Assembly: GCA_002162095.1 (NCBI GenBank)
Contig: CP021424.1
Location: 806,001-870,000 of the forward strand
Direction: 5' to 3'
Source of the DNA: Armatimonadetes bacterium Uphvl-Ar2
GTDB taxonomy: Bacteria > Armatimonadota > Fimbriimonadia > Fimbriimonadales > Fimbriimonadaceae
Length of the DNA: 64,000 bases
Shown: one piece after another, positions 15,349 to 22,820 of the stretch
Layout: each line of letters opens with the position of its first letter
Position numbering within the stretch: the first letter of the stretch is position 1
Notes under the pieces: model-generated
Databases searched by the model: none
Seen by the model: the letters and a program-made list of their open reading frames with translations, nothing else
What the model was told of the DNA's origin: nothing
Made by a program: the position numbers and the translations under genes

Positions 15349-16767
15349 ATGAACGGACTCTTTCGCGTTTTGGTGCAGGGGGCCATCGGGCGGGCGCTCG
15401 CGGGCTTCCTCGCGGGGGCCTTGGTGTGGTTGGTGGTGGAACCCATGTTCCCCAAGGCTGGCAACCTCGGCATCGCTTTCTCCGCCTCGCCGGAATGGGT
15501 GCGGGCCGAGCGCGCGCTCATCGTCGGCACCATTCTCGCTATTGGCATCGCCTGCGGGTTCATTCAAGGCCTCGCCAAGGGGAGCCGGCACCACCTTTGG
15601 GTCACCACTCTACTCGCCGCCGTGTTCACGTTCGTTGGCGGGATGATGGGCTGGCAAGTCAGCGGAGTCATTTTCCAGGCGATGATGGGCGCGCAGGTGA
15701 TGGCGCAACGCGACGGCGACCCCACCACCATCGTGCGGGTGTTCACGTTCATCCCCCTCGGCATTGGCATTGGCCTCGGGCTGGGCGTTTCTCAGCTCAA
15801 CGTGCGCGGCGCGATGTCGGGGGCCTTTGGGGGGCTCATCGGCGGGGCCGTGACCGGGATGATCTTCAATCCCATTTCCACCGTTTTGGGCACCGCCATG
15901 GTGGCCAACGCCAACCCCGGCGAAGTGGTCGAGATTGGGGCGCCGGGCCGCGCGGTGCTCACAGCAGGCATTGGGTTGCTGGTGGGGCTGTTTACGGCCT
16001 TAGCTGAGCAAGCCAGCCGCCGTGCGTGGGTGCGCCTGGTGGTGGGCCGCAACGAAGGCCGCGATTGGCCGATTGACAACCAGCAAACGCTGATTGGCCG
16101 CGATGAACGCGCGGGGATTCCGTTGTTCGGCGATGGGAGCGTGGCCCCGCACCACGCCACCATCGTCCGCCAGGACGGGCAGTATCTGCTGATGGATGCG
16201 GGAACCCCGGCGGGCATCGGCCATAACGGCATTCGGGTGCCGCAGGCGGTGCTTCAGCACGGCGACACCTTCCAGATTGGCGGGCATCAGTTGCAGTTCT
16301 TCCTGCGCGGGATGGGACGACCCCAACCCGTGGCGATGGTGAACCCCGGCGCGCAACCCGCCCCGATGACGCCCATCGTCCAAAACCCCTCCGTCCAAAA
16401 CCCCACCGCCCAGCCCATGCCCCAACCGATGGGCGCTGCCACCGTCGCAATTCCGGCACAACCCATGACGACGTCCGCCTACCAAATCGTGGTCCTTAGT
16501 GGCCCGATGGCCGGGCACCGGCAGTTCCTCACCGACCAATTCGAAATCGGAAGAGAAGGCACCGGCCTGCGGCTCACCACCGATAGCCAGGCTTCCCGGC
16601 GGCATTGCCTCGTCAGCATGGTGGCGGGCCAGGTGACGGTCACCGACCTCAACAGCACCAACGGCACCTACATCAACGGCCAGCGCGTGACGTCCTCGCC
16701 CTTGCGGCCGGGGGATGTGCTCCGCATCGGCGGTACCGAAATGCGCCTCGAGAATCCTGTAGCTTAA
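15349..16767 (+). CDS. Polytopic membrane protein with two cytoplasmic FHA domains
   Basis: The N-terminal ~220 residues form about five or six Gly-rich TM helices (e.g. ALAGFLAGALVWLVV, ALIVGTILAIGIACGFI, LLAAVFTFVGGMMGW, IPLGIGIGLGLGVS). A first, degenerate FHA domain follows at ~228-310 (LVVGRNEGRDW, LIGRDERAGI, VAPHHATIVR). After a Pro/Gln-rich linker comes a canonical FHA domain at ~385-470 (FEIGREGTGLRL, ASRRHCLVSM, DLNSTNGTYINGQRV). The two domains would dock Thr-phosphorylated partners at the membrane; the VWA protein encoded convergently is a good candidate. No kinase lies within the window. Confidence 0.88.
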   Translation: MNGLFRVLVQGAIGRALAGFLAGALVWLVVEPMFPKAGNLGIAFSASPEWVRAERALIVGTILAIGIACGFIQGLAKGSRHHLWVTTLLAAVFTFVGGMMGWQVSGVIFQAMMGAQVMAQRDGDPTTIVRVFTFIPLGIGIGLGLGVSQLNVRGAMSGAFGGLIGGAVTGMIFNPISTVLGTAMVANANPGEVVEIGAPGRAVLTAGIGLLVGLFTALAEQASRRAWVRLVVGRNEGRDWPIDNQQTLIGRDERAGIPLFGDGSVAPHHATIVRQDGQYLLMDAGTPAGIGHNGIRVPQAVLQHGDTFQIGGHQLQFFLRGMGRPQPVAMVNPGAQPAPMTPIVQNPSVQNPTAQPMPQPMGAATVAIPAQPMTTSAYQIVVLSGPMAGHRQFLTDQFEIGREGTGLRLTTDSQASRRHCLVSMVAGQVTVTDLNSTNGTYINGQRVTSSPLRPGDVLRIGGTEMRLENPVA

Positions 16768-16773
16768 AAGTGC

Positions 16774-18162
16774 CTAGACCTTGCCCTGGTCGAGGTTGAC
16801 CACGGTGCCCATCAGGGTCTTCTCGGCCCCGCCGAGGTCGCCCTTTTGGATCGCCTGCATGGCCAGGGTGACTTCCTGCGCCTCTTGCCCGCGCCCCTGC
16901 GAGGTCAGGATCATCTGCGTCTTTTGCAGTTCGGCCATTGCTTCGGCGAGGTTGATCTGCTGCGTCTTGAGCCCCATGATCGTGCGCTCGACAATGCGCG
17001 AGGCCGCCGAAACCTCCAGCGCCCCTGCCACGCGCGGGTCCACCGGCTGGCTAAACCGCTCGCGGTCGGCGGTGAACTCCTGCACAAAGTCCACATCCAC
17101 CGTACGCACCTGGCCGCTGGCGGTGTCTTCGAACGCCAACGTCCCGTTCATCACCCGGTAGTGCCCCAGCGGGTGGTTGGGGAACTCCAAATCGAACGCC
17201 TGGCGCAGGCTGTGCCCGCGCTCCAGGTCGGCGAGGTCCAGCGTGAACTCCCGCGACCCGGGGGCCACCTTGTGCCCGGCGGCTTCGCGCAATTCCACCC
17301 AGCGGCTGAGCTTGAGGCGTAGCTTGAGGTTGGTGGCGGCCACGCTCATGGCCGTGCGCAGCTCCTTGCCAAAGATCTCGGGCAGCATGTGCGGCTGCGG
17401 GATGTAGTAGTAGTTGCCCCCGGCCCGCTTGGCCATGGCGGCAATGAGCTCCTCGTTGTAATCCGGCCCGAAGCCCAAAAAGGTTGCCGTGATCCCCTGC
17501 GCCTTAGTCGCCCCGGCGAGTTCGGTGAGTTCGGCGAAGCCCTTCACGCCCGAGGTCGGCTCCCCGTCGCTCAGCACAATCATGCGGGTGGCGCGACTGG
17601 CATGGCGGCGCTCGGCCAGCATTCCGGCGGCCATCTGCACGCCGCCGTAGAGGTCGGTGGTGTAGCCGGCCGTCAGCCCCGCGATGCCCTGCTTGATGCG
17701 CTCGCGGTCCGTCACGTTTTGGGGCGCCATCAGCACGTCCACCTTCTCGTCGAACGTGATGATGCTCAGCACGTCGTCCGGGCCGAGTTGGTCCACCACC
17801 ATCTGGCAGGCTTCCTTGGCGTAGGCCAGGGGGGCGCCTTCCATGCTGCCGCTGCGGTCCACCACCAGGCACAAATTGAGCGGCGTGCGCGGACCCGCCG
17901 CGCCCAAACCGGGCAAAGCCACTCCATCGCCGGCGGAAATCTCCAGCACAAACTGCTCCCGGGCCGGGCCGTTGGCCAGCGTGGCTTGCCGCCCGTTGAT
18001 CACCGTCATGCTGATTCCGGGCGTGACCTGGAACGCCGTGGTCACCTCGCCGGTGGGGGCACTCAGGGGGCCTGCTGTCATCGCCTGGGTGCGATTCAGG
18101 TCCGTCGGATTCCCCGGACCTCCGACCATGGTCTTGTTCGGGTCGAACGGCGTCTGGCTCAT
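16774..18162 (-). CDS. VWA-domain protein with an N-terminal Thr-rich FHA-docking-type tail
   Basis: A 462-aa soluble protein. A von Willebrand factor A domain (~90-265) has an intact metal site: DRSGSM, then Thr in TTDLYGG and Asp in LSDGEPTSG. The C-terminal half is a beta domain (~270-370) plus a helical tail, as in the Mg-chelatase/YfbK-like VWA group. The first ~30 residues contain DPNKTMVGG and DLNRTQAMT, threonines in a context like the phosphorylated tails bound by FHA domains in other bacteria. With the FHA genes next door this suggests a phospho-dependent complex; this is inferred. TAAACT lies six bases before ATG 18162. Confidence 0.88.
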   Translation of the reverse strand: MSQTPFDPNKTMVGGPGNPTDLNRTQAMTAGPLSAPTGEVTTAFQVTPGISMTVINGRQATLANGPAREQFVLEISAGDGVALPGLGAAGPRTPLNLCLVVDRSGSMEGAPLAYAKEACQMVVDQLGPDDVLSIITFDEKVDVLMAPQNVTDRERIKQGIAGLTAGYTTDLYGGVQMAAGMLAERRHASRATRMIVLSDGEPTSGVKGFAELTELAGATKAQGITATFLGFGPDYNEELIAAMAKRAGGNYYYIPQPHMLPEIFGKELRTAMSVAATNLKLRLKLSRWVELREAAGHKVAPGSREFTLDLADLERGHSLRQAFDLEFPNHPLGHYRVMNGTLAFEDTASGQVRTVDVDFVQEFTADRERFSQPVDPRVAGALEVSAASRIVERTIMGLKTQQINLAEAMAELQKTQMILTSQGRGQEAQEVTLAMQAIQKGDLGGAEKTLMGTVVNLDQGKV

Positions 18163-18168
18163 GGTTCT

Positions 18169-18174
18169 AGTTTA
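18169..18174 (-). promoter_or_regulatory. -10 element TAAACT of the VWA gene
   Basis: On the minus strand TAAACT, six bases, then ATG 18162. It lies between the divergent VWA and purE genes, which each have their own hexamer. Confidence 0.45.
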
Positions 18175-18199
18175 GCTTGCCCCCGCCCCTTTTGAGCGG

Positions 18200-18205
18200 T
18201 ATCTT
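18200..18205 (+). promoter_or_regulatory. -10 element TATCTT of purE
   Basis: TATCTT, seven bases (GTGAACT), then ATG 18213; no Shine-Dalgarno between them. Confidence 0.45.
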
Positions 18206-18212
18206 GTGAACT

Positions 18213-18731
18213 ATGGGTGACGCAACTTCGACCCCCCTCGTCGGCATTATCATGGGGTCGGACAGCGATTTGCCGACCATGCAGCCCGCCGCCGAGGCGC
18301 TGGAAGAGTTCGGCATCCCCTACGAGCTCGAAGTCGTGAGCGCCCACCGCACGCCGAAGCGGATGTTCGAATACGCCCAATCCGCCCGCGCCCGGGGCCT
18401 GCGCATCATCATCGCCGGGGCCGGCGGCGCCGCCCACTTGCCCGGCATGGTCGCCAGTCTCACCCCGCTTCCCGTCATCGGCGTACCGGTGGAAAGCCAC
18501 GCGCTCAAGGGCATGGATTCTCTGCTCAGCATTGTGCAGATGCCCAAGGGGGTGCCCGTGGCCACCGTCGCCATCGGCAACGGGCGCAACGCGGGCCTGC
18601 TGGCCGTGCGCATCCTGGCCACCACCGACCTCGCGCTGGCCGGGCAACTGGACGCCGCCATCCTGCTGATGGAAAACGACGTGCTGCGCCGCAACGAGTC
18701 CGTCCGACGGACTACGGGCCGCCCCGAGTGA
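18213..18731 (+). CDS. purE: N5-carboxyaminoimidazole ribonucleotide mutase
   Basis: Class I PurE, converting N5-CAIR to CAIR in purine synthesis. Diagnostic blocks: [11 protein letters not shown] (substrate phosphate loop), [15 protein letters not shown] with the catalytic His, [49 protein letters not shown], and the C-terminal [10 protein letters not shown]. At 172 aa it has the normal length of the stand-alone enzyme. No purK is adjacent. It probably forms a short operon with folD 19 bases downstream, linking purine and one-carbon metabolism. Confidence 0.97.
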   Translation: MGDATSTPLVGIIMGSDSDLPTMQPAAEALEEFGIPYELEVVSAHRTPKRMFEYAQSARARGLRIIIAGAGGAAHLPGMVASLTPLPVIGVPVESHALKGMDSLLSIVQMPKGVPVATVAIGNGRNAGLLAVRILATTDLALAGQLDAAILLMENDVLRRNESVRRTTGRPE

Positions 18732-18750
18732 GCCGCCAAACTATCAAGGC

Positions 18751-19608
18751 ATGAGTGCTCCCATCCTGGACGGCCGCGCCCTAAGTACGCAGTTCCGCGC
18801 CGAATTGCAGACCCGCGTCGCCGCGCTCCGGGCTCAGGGCATCGTGCCGCGCCTGGAAGCCATCGTCGCCGCCCAGGACCCCGCCAGCCTCGCCTACGTG
18901 CGGATGAAGCGCAGCTGGGCCGAGAAAGCGGGCATGGAAAGCGGCAGCTGGGAAGCCAACGAACACACCACCCAGGCCGAGCTATTGGACCAGATCGCTA
19001 AGCTCAACGCGGACCCCAAGGTGCACGGCGTGCTGCTGCAACACCCGCTGCCCAAGCACCTGGATGAAGACGCCGCCCTACTGGCCCTGGGGCCGGACAA
19101 GGACGCCGACGGCATCACCCCTGCCAGCCTGGGGCGCCTGACGGCGGGCCTGCCGGGGTTCCGGTGCGCCACCCCGCTCGGCATCATGCGGCTGTTGCAG
19201 CACCACCAGATTGAACTCGCGGGCCGACGTGCGATTGTGATTGGGCGGAGCGTGATTTTGGGCAAGCCGATGGCCCTGATGCTGCTGGAAGCCAACGCCA
19301 CCGTCACCATCGCCCACAGCCGCACCCAAAACCTGGCGGACCTGGTGCGCGAGCACGACATTGTAGTGGCCGCCGTGGGCCGCGCCGAGATGGTGAAAGG
19401 CGACTGGCTGAAGCCCGGGGCCGTGGTGGTGGATGCGGGCTACAACAAGGTGGAGGGCCGCACCCACGACGTGGGCGACTGCGAGTACGACTCCTGCGCC
19501 GAGGTGGCGAGTTGGATCACCCCGGTGCCGGGGGGCGTCGGGCCGATGACGGTGGTCTCCCTGCTGATGAACACGGTGGACGCCGCCGAAGCCCAACTGA
19601 AAGGCTAA
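18751..19608 (+). CDS. folD: Methylenetetrahydrofolate dehydrogenase / methenyltetrahydrofolate cyclohydrolase
   Basis: Bifunctional enzyme that makes 10-formyl-THF, the formyl donor of purine synthesis. It has the signature YVRMK with Tyr49 and Lys53 (cyclohydrolase centre), GVLLQHPLPKHLDEDAAL, PDKDADGITPASLG, the NADP-binding IGRSVILGKPMALML, and the C-terminal TPVPGGVGPMTVVSLLMNT. Length 285 aa is standard. It follows purE by 19 bases. Its stop codon lies one base from the 3' end of the convergent RNase P RNA gene. Confidence 0.97.
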   Translation: MSAPILDGRALSTQFRAELQTRVAALRAQGIVPRLEAIVAAQDPASLAYVRMKRSWAEKAGMESGSWEANEHTTQAELLDQIAKLNADPKVHGVLLQHPLPKHLDEDAALLALGPDKDADGITPASLGRLTAGLPGFRCATPLGIMRLLQHHQIELAGRRAIVIGRSVILGKPMALMLLEANATVTIAHSRTQNLADLVREHDIVVAAVGRAEMVKGDWLKPGAVVVDAGYNKVEGRTHDVGDCEYDSCAEVASWITPVPGGVGPMTVVSLLMNTVDAAEAQLKG

Positions 19609-19609
19609 A

Positions 19610-19929
19610 GGAGTCAGGCTATAAGCCGGATTCTGTCTTTGTACGACGATTTCTCTCGGCGGCCTACCCGGAGGGTCACCGGGCCGGATCAGCCCCTCCC
19701 TATTTGGCCTTGCTGCGAATGGGGGTTACCAAGCCGAACGAGTTGCCCCGCTCGCTGGTGAGCTCTTACCTCACCGTTTCACCCTTACCCCGTGCCTTGC
19801 GGCCGAGGCGGTTTGTTTTCTGTGGCCCTGTCCGTCGGGTCGCCCCGCCCAGGCTTGCGCCTGGCACCCTGCCCTGTGCAGTCCGGACTTTCCTCCCCGG
19901 TTTCCCGAGGCCGTCGCCCGCCTGACTCC
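19610..19929 (-). ncRNA. rnpB: RNase P RNA (type A)
   Basis: On the minus strand the RNA begins GGAGTCAGGC and ends GCCTGACTCC, a perfect 10-bp P1 helix. Near the 5' end is GAGGAAAGTCCGGAC, and near the 3' end CAGAATCCGGCTTAT, the universally conserved P4-forming segments. Between them are ACAGAAA and GGGTAAGGGTGAAACGGTGAGGTAAGAGCTCACCAGC, also typical of bacterial type A. At about 320 nt it is on the short side. A TACAAT hexamer lies exactly 6 bases upstream of the 5' end. It is transcribed in the same direction as rnhC, 29 bases downstream of that gene's stop. RnpA, its protein partner, is encoded at 55.1-55.4 kb. Confidence 0.96.
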
Positions 19930-19935
19930 GCCCCT

Positions 19936-19941
19936 ATTGTA
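19936..19941 (-). promoter_or_regulatory. -10 element TACAAT of rnpB
   Basis: Minus-strand TACAAT with 6 bases to the RNA 5' end defined by the P1 helix. This gives an internal ruler: in this genome the transcript starts about 7 bases after the hexamer. Confidence 0.65.
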
Positions 19942-19958
19942 GCCGTTCCTTTGGCTTG

Positions 19959-20612
19959 CTACGAGAGCAGGGGACCGGCCCCGATCTTTTGGGTGGTCTT
20001 AAAGTGGAGCTTGGCGACTTCCTTCAGCTGGTCCGCGCCGTGGGTGGCCAGGAACCGGCGCCCCGCTGCATCCACCGGCGGCCCCGCCCCCTTGGGCAGG
20101 GTCATGGCGAAGCGCTCGCCCAGCGCATTGAGGCGGGTGAGGAACTCGGCGCGGGCCAGGATGCTGGCCGCCGCTACCGCAATGTCGCGCTCCCCGCGCA
20201 CCATGCTCACCAGTTCCACGCCGCGCCCGCGCTCCTTCAGTTTGCTGCGCAGGCCCTTGGGGTCGGCGAACTGGTCGCTGATGACGAGGCCGCAGTTGGG
20301 GACCTTTTCGAGGCAGTTCTCGATGGCCTGCGCGTGGCCCCAGGCCAGCAGTCGGTTGAGGTTGAGGATGCGGGCGTAGAGTTCGTTGTACTTGGCGGGG
20401 CCGATGGTGATCATGGCGTGGGGGCAGGTGCGCCGGATGATTCCCGCCAGGCGCAGGGCCTGAGGGTCGGTGAGTTGCTTGCTGTCGCGGACGCCTTCGA
20501 GTTCGGCGAGGTGTTCTGGGCCGACGTAGCAGGCCGCGATCACCAGCGGGCCGAAGAAGTCGCCTTTGCCGCTTTCGTCCACCCCGATGCGGGGCGTGGA
20601 GAGGTCGTACAC
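19959..20612 (-). CDS. rnhC: Ribonuclease HIII-like protein lacking the N-terminal domain
   Basis: Cuts RNA in RNA-DNA hybrids. The sequence begins almost directly at the catalytic domain: VDESGKGDFFGPLV (Asp12, Glu13), VRDSKQLTD (Asp43) and later SDQFAD. DESGKGD is the RNase HIII form (RNase HII has DEAGRG). Usual RNase HIII is ~300 aa, with an N-terminal TBP-like substrate-binding domain; here there are only 217 aa and no such domain. The start is GTG 20612, nine bases after a TAGAAT hexamer, with no upstream in-frame codons long enough to hold the missing domain. Confidence 0.88.
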   Translation of the reverse strand: MYDLSTPRIGVDESGKGDFFGPLVIAACYVGPEHLAELEGVRDSKQLTDPQALRLAGIIRRTCPHAMITIGPAKYNELYARILNLNRLLAWGHAQAIENCLEKVPNCGLVISDQFADPKGLRSKLKERGRGVELVSMVRGERDIAVAAASILARAEFLTRLNALGERFAMTLPKGAGPPVDAAGRRFLATHGADQLKEVAKLHFKTTQKIGAGPLLS

Positions 20613-20621
20613 GTTGGTTGG

Positions 20622-20627
20622 ATTCTA
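20622..20627 (-). promoter_or_regulatory. -10 element TAGAAT of rnhC
   Basis: Minus-strand TAGAAT, nine bases, then GTG 20612. It lies only about 24 bases from the plus-strand TACGAT of the first array gene, so the two promoters are divergent and close. Confidence 0.5.
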
Positions 20628-20644
20628 GTCGATGGGGTGGGGGT

Positions 20645-20716
20645 CTCAGGTACGATGCCCCCAGGCAGATGGACAAGGGCGGGGATGAACACCTGGTGGC
20701 CTTGCAACGGCTGGAA
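20645..20716 (+). repeat. Half copy of the array junction repeat (5' edge of array)
   Basis: Carries CTCAGGTACGATGCCCCCAG and the first ~48 coding bases shared by all four array genes, but lacks the gene-3'-end portion found in the three internal junctions. This marks the left boundary of the duplicated unit. It contains the hexamer TACGAT at 20651-20656, 12 bases before ATG 20669. Confidence 0.85.
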
Positions 20717-21658
20717 AATGAGCTGCGTCTTGTGCGCGAGAGCGTCGCCCTTGCGTTGCCGCACCTTCAGGGCCACAAGTTCTTTGCCTATCACAAGACT
20801 TCTCTCGGCGGCACCCTTGGTGGAGCGGCTTCCATCGCTGAGGATATTCAGAGGCTCAAGCCCTTTTGGAAGGATCTGGATCCCTCGGCAATCGATAAAC
20901 TCGCCGAGGCGGCGGGGACCGTGGCGGCCTACCTTGAACGCTTCCTTGGCTTGAGATCTCAGGGGCGGAAGGTCGGAAAGCAAGAAGCCAAGTCCATGTT
21001 TTGGGACATTCACCCTCACATTCAATCCATGTCGAAAGGTCGAACTGAACTGGATGTGAGAAGAGTTCACGCCGTCTTCGATCGGGCGGGATCGGCTTCA
21101 CACTCTCTCGGAGTCGAGTCCGACCAAGTCCAGCCTCCTTTGGAAGAGGAGCCCGCCCCAGAACGAGCTGACGCCATACGGTTTGCCGATGATATCGAGA
21201 CGCATCGAGATCACATCTTGCGTATTGATAGACGTCTTCGCCTCTTCGATCATCCTGATAACGTGAAGTGTTCTATTGTGGTCGCCGCATTGGCGATCAT
21301 TCTATCGTTGTACTTTAATGAAGGAGTTGTGACTCTCAGGGAGGGATTTGGTGTGTTACTTGCCATCGCAATGATGATTTTATGTCTTGCAGAAATCATA
21401 AGCGATGTCATTTCACACTTTCGATCAAATGAGTCACTAAAGGCTCGCGCTCAATTACTGGAGGTCGCCAGTAACTACATTCGCCAATCTGGGGGCCATG
21501 TGACATCCGATGCCATCTTTGCTCTCATCGCATACGCTTGGAGCCACCGCGACGACTGGACGACCAAATCCAAGGAAATCGCAAGGAAAACCGAAGAACT
21601 GAAGGCCCTCATCGCGGGCACGCCACCCAGCGGACCGACCGCTACTGCTGCCCAATAA
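20669..21658 (+). CDS. Array paralog 1: two-TM membrane protein of unknown family, 329 aa
   Basis: Function not recognised. It starts MDKGGDEHLVALQRLE, which all four paralogs share with at most one change. A helical N-domain (~15-195) has the shared pattern I..LK..W..L....L..L...A, here IQRLKPFWKDLDPSAIDKLAEAA. Two TM helices follow (~205-222 CSIVVAALAIILSLYF; ~228-250 GVLLAIAMMILCLAEII). A cytoplasmic helical tail contains KARAQLLEVASNYI and HRDD and ends KTEELKALIAGTPPSGPTAT. There is no signal peptide, so both termini are probably cytoplasmic. First of four tandem genes at a ~1.05-kb period. Low similarity in the middle and near-identity at the ends set it apart from ordinary recent duplicates. 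Confidence 0.85.
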   Translation: MDKGGDEHLVALQRLENELRLVRESVALALPHLQGHKFFAYHKTSLGGTLGGAASIAEDIQRLKPFWKDLDPSAIDKLAEAAGTVAAYLERFLGLRSQGRKVGKQEAKSMFWDIHPHIQSMSKGRTELDVRRVHAVFDRAGSASHSLGVESDQVQPPLEEEPAPERADAIRFADDIETHRDHILRIDRRLRLFDHPDNVKCSIVVAALAIILSLYFNEGVVTLREGFGVLLAIAMMILCLAEIISDVISHFRSNESLKARAQLLEVASNYIRQSGGHVTSDAIFALIAYAWSHRDDWTTKSKEIARKTEELKALIAGTPPSGPTATAAQ

Positions 21659-21768
21659 CCTCCGGCTGGCGCGCAGATTGCCCGCATGCTCGCCCCCTCA
21701 GGTACGATGCCCCCAGGCAGATGGACAAGGGCGGGGATGAACACCTGGTTGCCTTGCAACGACTGGAA
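21592..21768 (+). repeat. Array junction repeat, copy 1 (~177 bp)
   Basis: Comprises the last ~65 coding bases of paralog 1, a 62-base spacer and the first ~48 coding bases of paralog 2. It recurs, nearly unchanged, 1052 bases later and again after a further 1049. The spacer holds TTGCCC (21678-21683), 19 bases, then TACGAT (21703-21708), a possible promoter for each gene. Confidence 0.9.
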
Positions 21769-22710
21769 AATGAGTTCGCGGCACTCGACGCGGAACTATC
21801 CCGGGTTGACCAAGAACTCTCGCAGGTCCAAAAGGATATTGAGAATGGGTTTGAGATTTGGAGAGAGGTTCACTGCTCTCAAGTGTACGTAGAGCAGATT
21901 CGTGAGATGAAGCACTACTGGAAGGCCGCCGACGCCAAGCTGCTGAAAGAACTCATCCAGACGGCTAATCAAACGACTGGACTCTTTATGAATGAAGAGT
22001 ATTCGAACAGTTTGCATGGAAGTGTTGCAAAGCAAGCTGTTGCATCCAAACTTAATGACCTACAGCGTTGTAACCGACTTCTACTAAACGGTCGAAATGC
22101 CTTGAGTGCTGCAGTAGTAAGATTCATTCTCGCTGATACTAATCAGACTTCCGCACCTGGAAGATTTGCCAACCCTTACTACATGGAGGACGACCAGGGT
22201 TCGGAGTCTCTAGATTCCAATCGCGGATTGACTTTAGCCGAAGTGCTTCGCCTTCATGGCGAGTTTGCGATTGAATCCGTAAAAGGTATTTGGAACTACA
22301 TTGAACCAAACATCATACTTCCAATTCTACTCATCCTCACCACTGTTGCCAGCGCCATCAATCACTTCGCAGGCGGCAAACATCTTGAGCATAGATTCAC
22401 GTTTTACACGCTTTATATCGCAACAATATTTGCACTACTATTCATGATATGGAAATCACTATCCGATCGCAAGGGTGCCAGGAGAAGGATCATGTCTCGA
22501 GCGAACTTTCTGTTGACCGCGTCGGAGTTCCTTTCCGAGCCGAGAGAGCAGTCCAGCACGCCCCTGGCCATTGACCTGATCACCTTTGCCGCCCAGCACT
22601 TCGATGACGAGGAGATCGAGCCTGAGGCATTTGAATACCGTACGGCAGAACTGAAGGCCCTTATTGCGGGCACGCCGCCCAGCGGACCAACCGCTACCAC
22701 TACCCAATAA
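21721..22710 (+). CDS. Array paralog 2: two-TM membrane protein of unknown family, 329 aa
   Basis: Same length (329 aa) and layout as paralog 1: N-terminus MDKGGDEHLVALQRLENE, then a predicted coiled coil (LDAELSRVDQELSQVQKDIE). IREMKHYWKAADAKLLKELIQTA fits the shared pattern. Two TM helices follow (IILPILLILTTVASAI and FYTLYIATIFALLFMIW), then RANFLLTASEFL and the C-terminus TAELKALIAGTPPSGPTATTTQ. Between the ends it cannot be aligned to paralog 1 at the DNA level by eye. Codon use in the core is noticeably more AT-rich than in the flanking housekeeping genes. Both termini are probably cytoplasmic. No catalytic motif is seen. Confidence 0.85.
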   Translation: MDKGGDEHLVALQRLENEFAALDAELSRVDQELSQVQKDIENGFEIWREVHCSQVYVEQIREMKHYWKAADAKLLKELIQTANQTTGLFMNEEYSNSLHGSVAKQAVASKLNDLQRCNRLLLNGRNALSAAVVRFILADTNQTSAPGRFANPYYMEDDQGSESLDSNRGLTLAEVLRLHGEFAIESVKGIWNYIEPNIILPILLILTTVASAINHFAGGKHLEHRFTFYTLYIATIFALLFMIWKSLSDRKGARRRIMSRANFLLTASEFLSEPREQSSTPLAIDLITFAAQHFDDEEIEPEAFEYRTAELKALIAGTPPSGPTATTTQ

Positions 22711-22820
22711 GCTTCTGCTGTCGTGCAGATTGCCCGCATGCTCGCCCTCTCAGGTACGATGCCCCCAGGCAGATGGACAAGAGCGGGGATGAACACCTGG
22801 TTGCCTTGCAACGGCTGGAG
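22644..22820 (+). repeat. Array junction repeat, copy 2 (~177 bp)
   Basis: Same content as copy 1: the 3' end of paralog 2, a 62-base spacer with TACGAT, and the 5' end of paralog 3. It differs by a few substitutions, mainly in the first ~15 bases of the spacer. It lies exactly 1052 bases after copy 1. Confidence 0.9.

Noticed and set aside
14326-15594. 422-aa minus-strand frame across the FHA genes
   Set aside because: Antisense to clear FHA domains and to the TM segments; low-complexity composition and no family resemblance.
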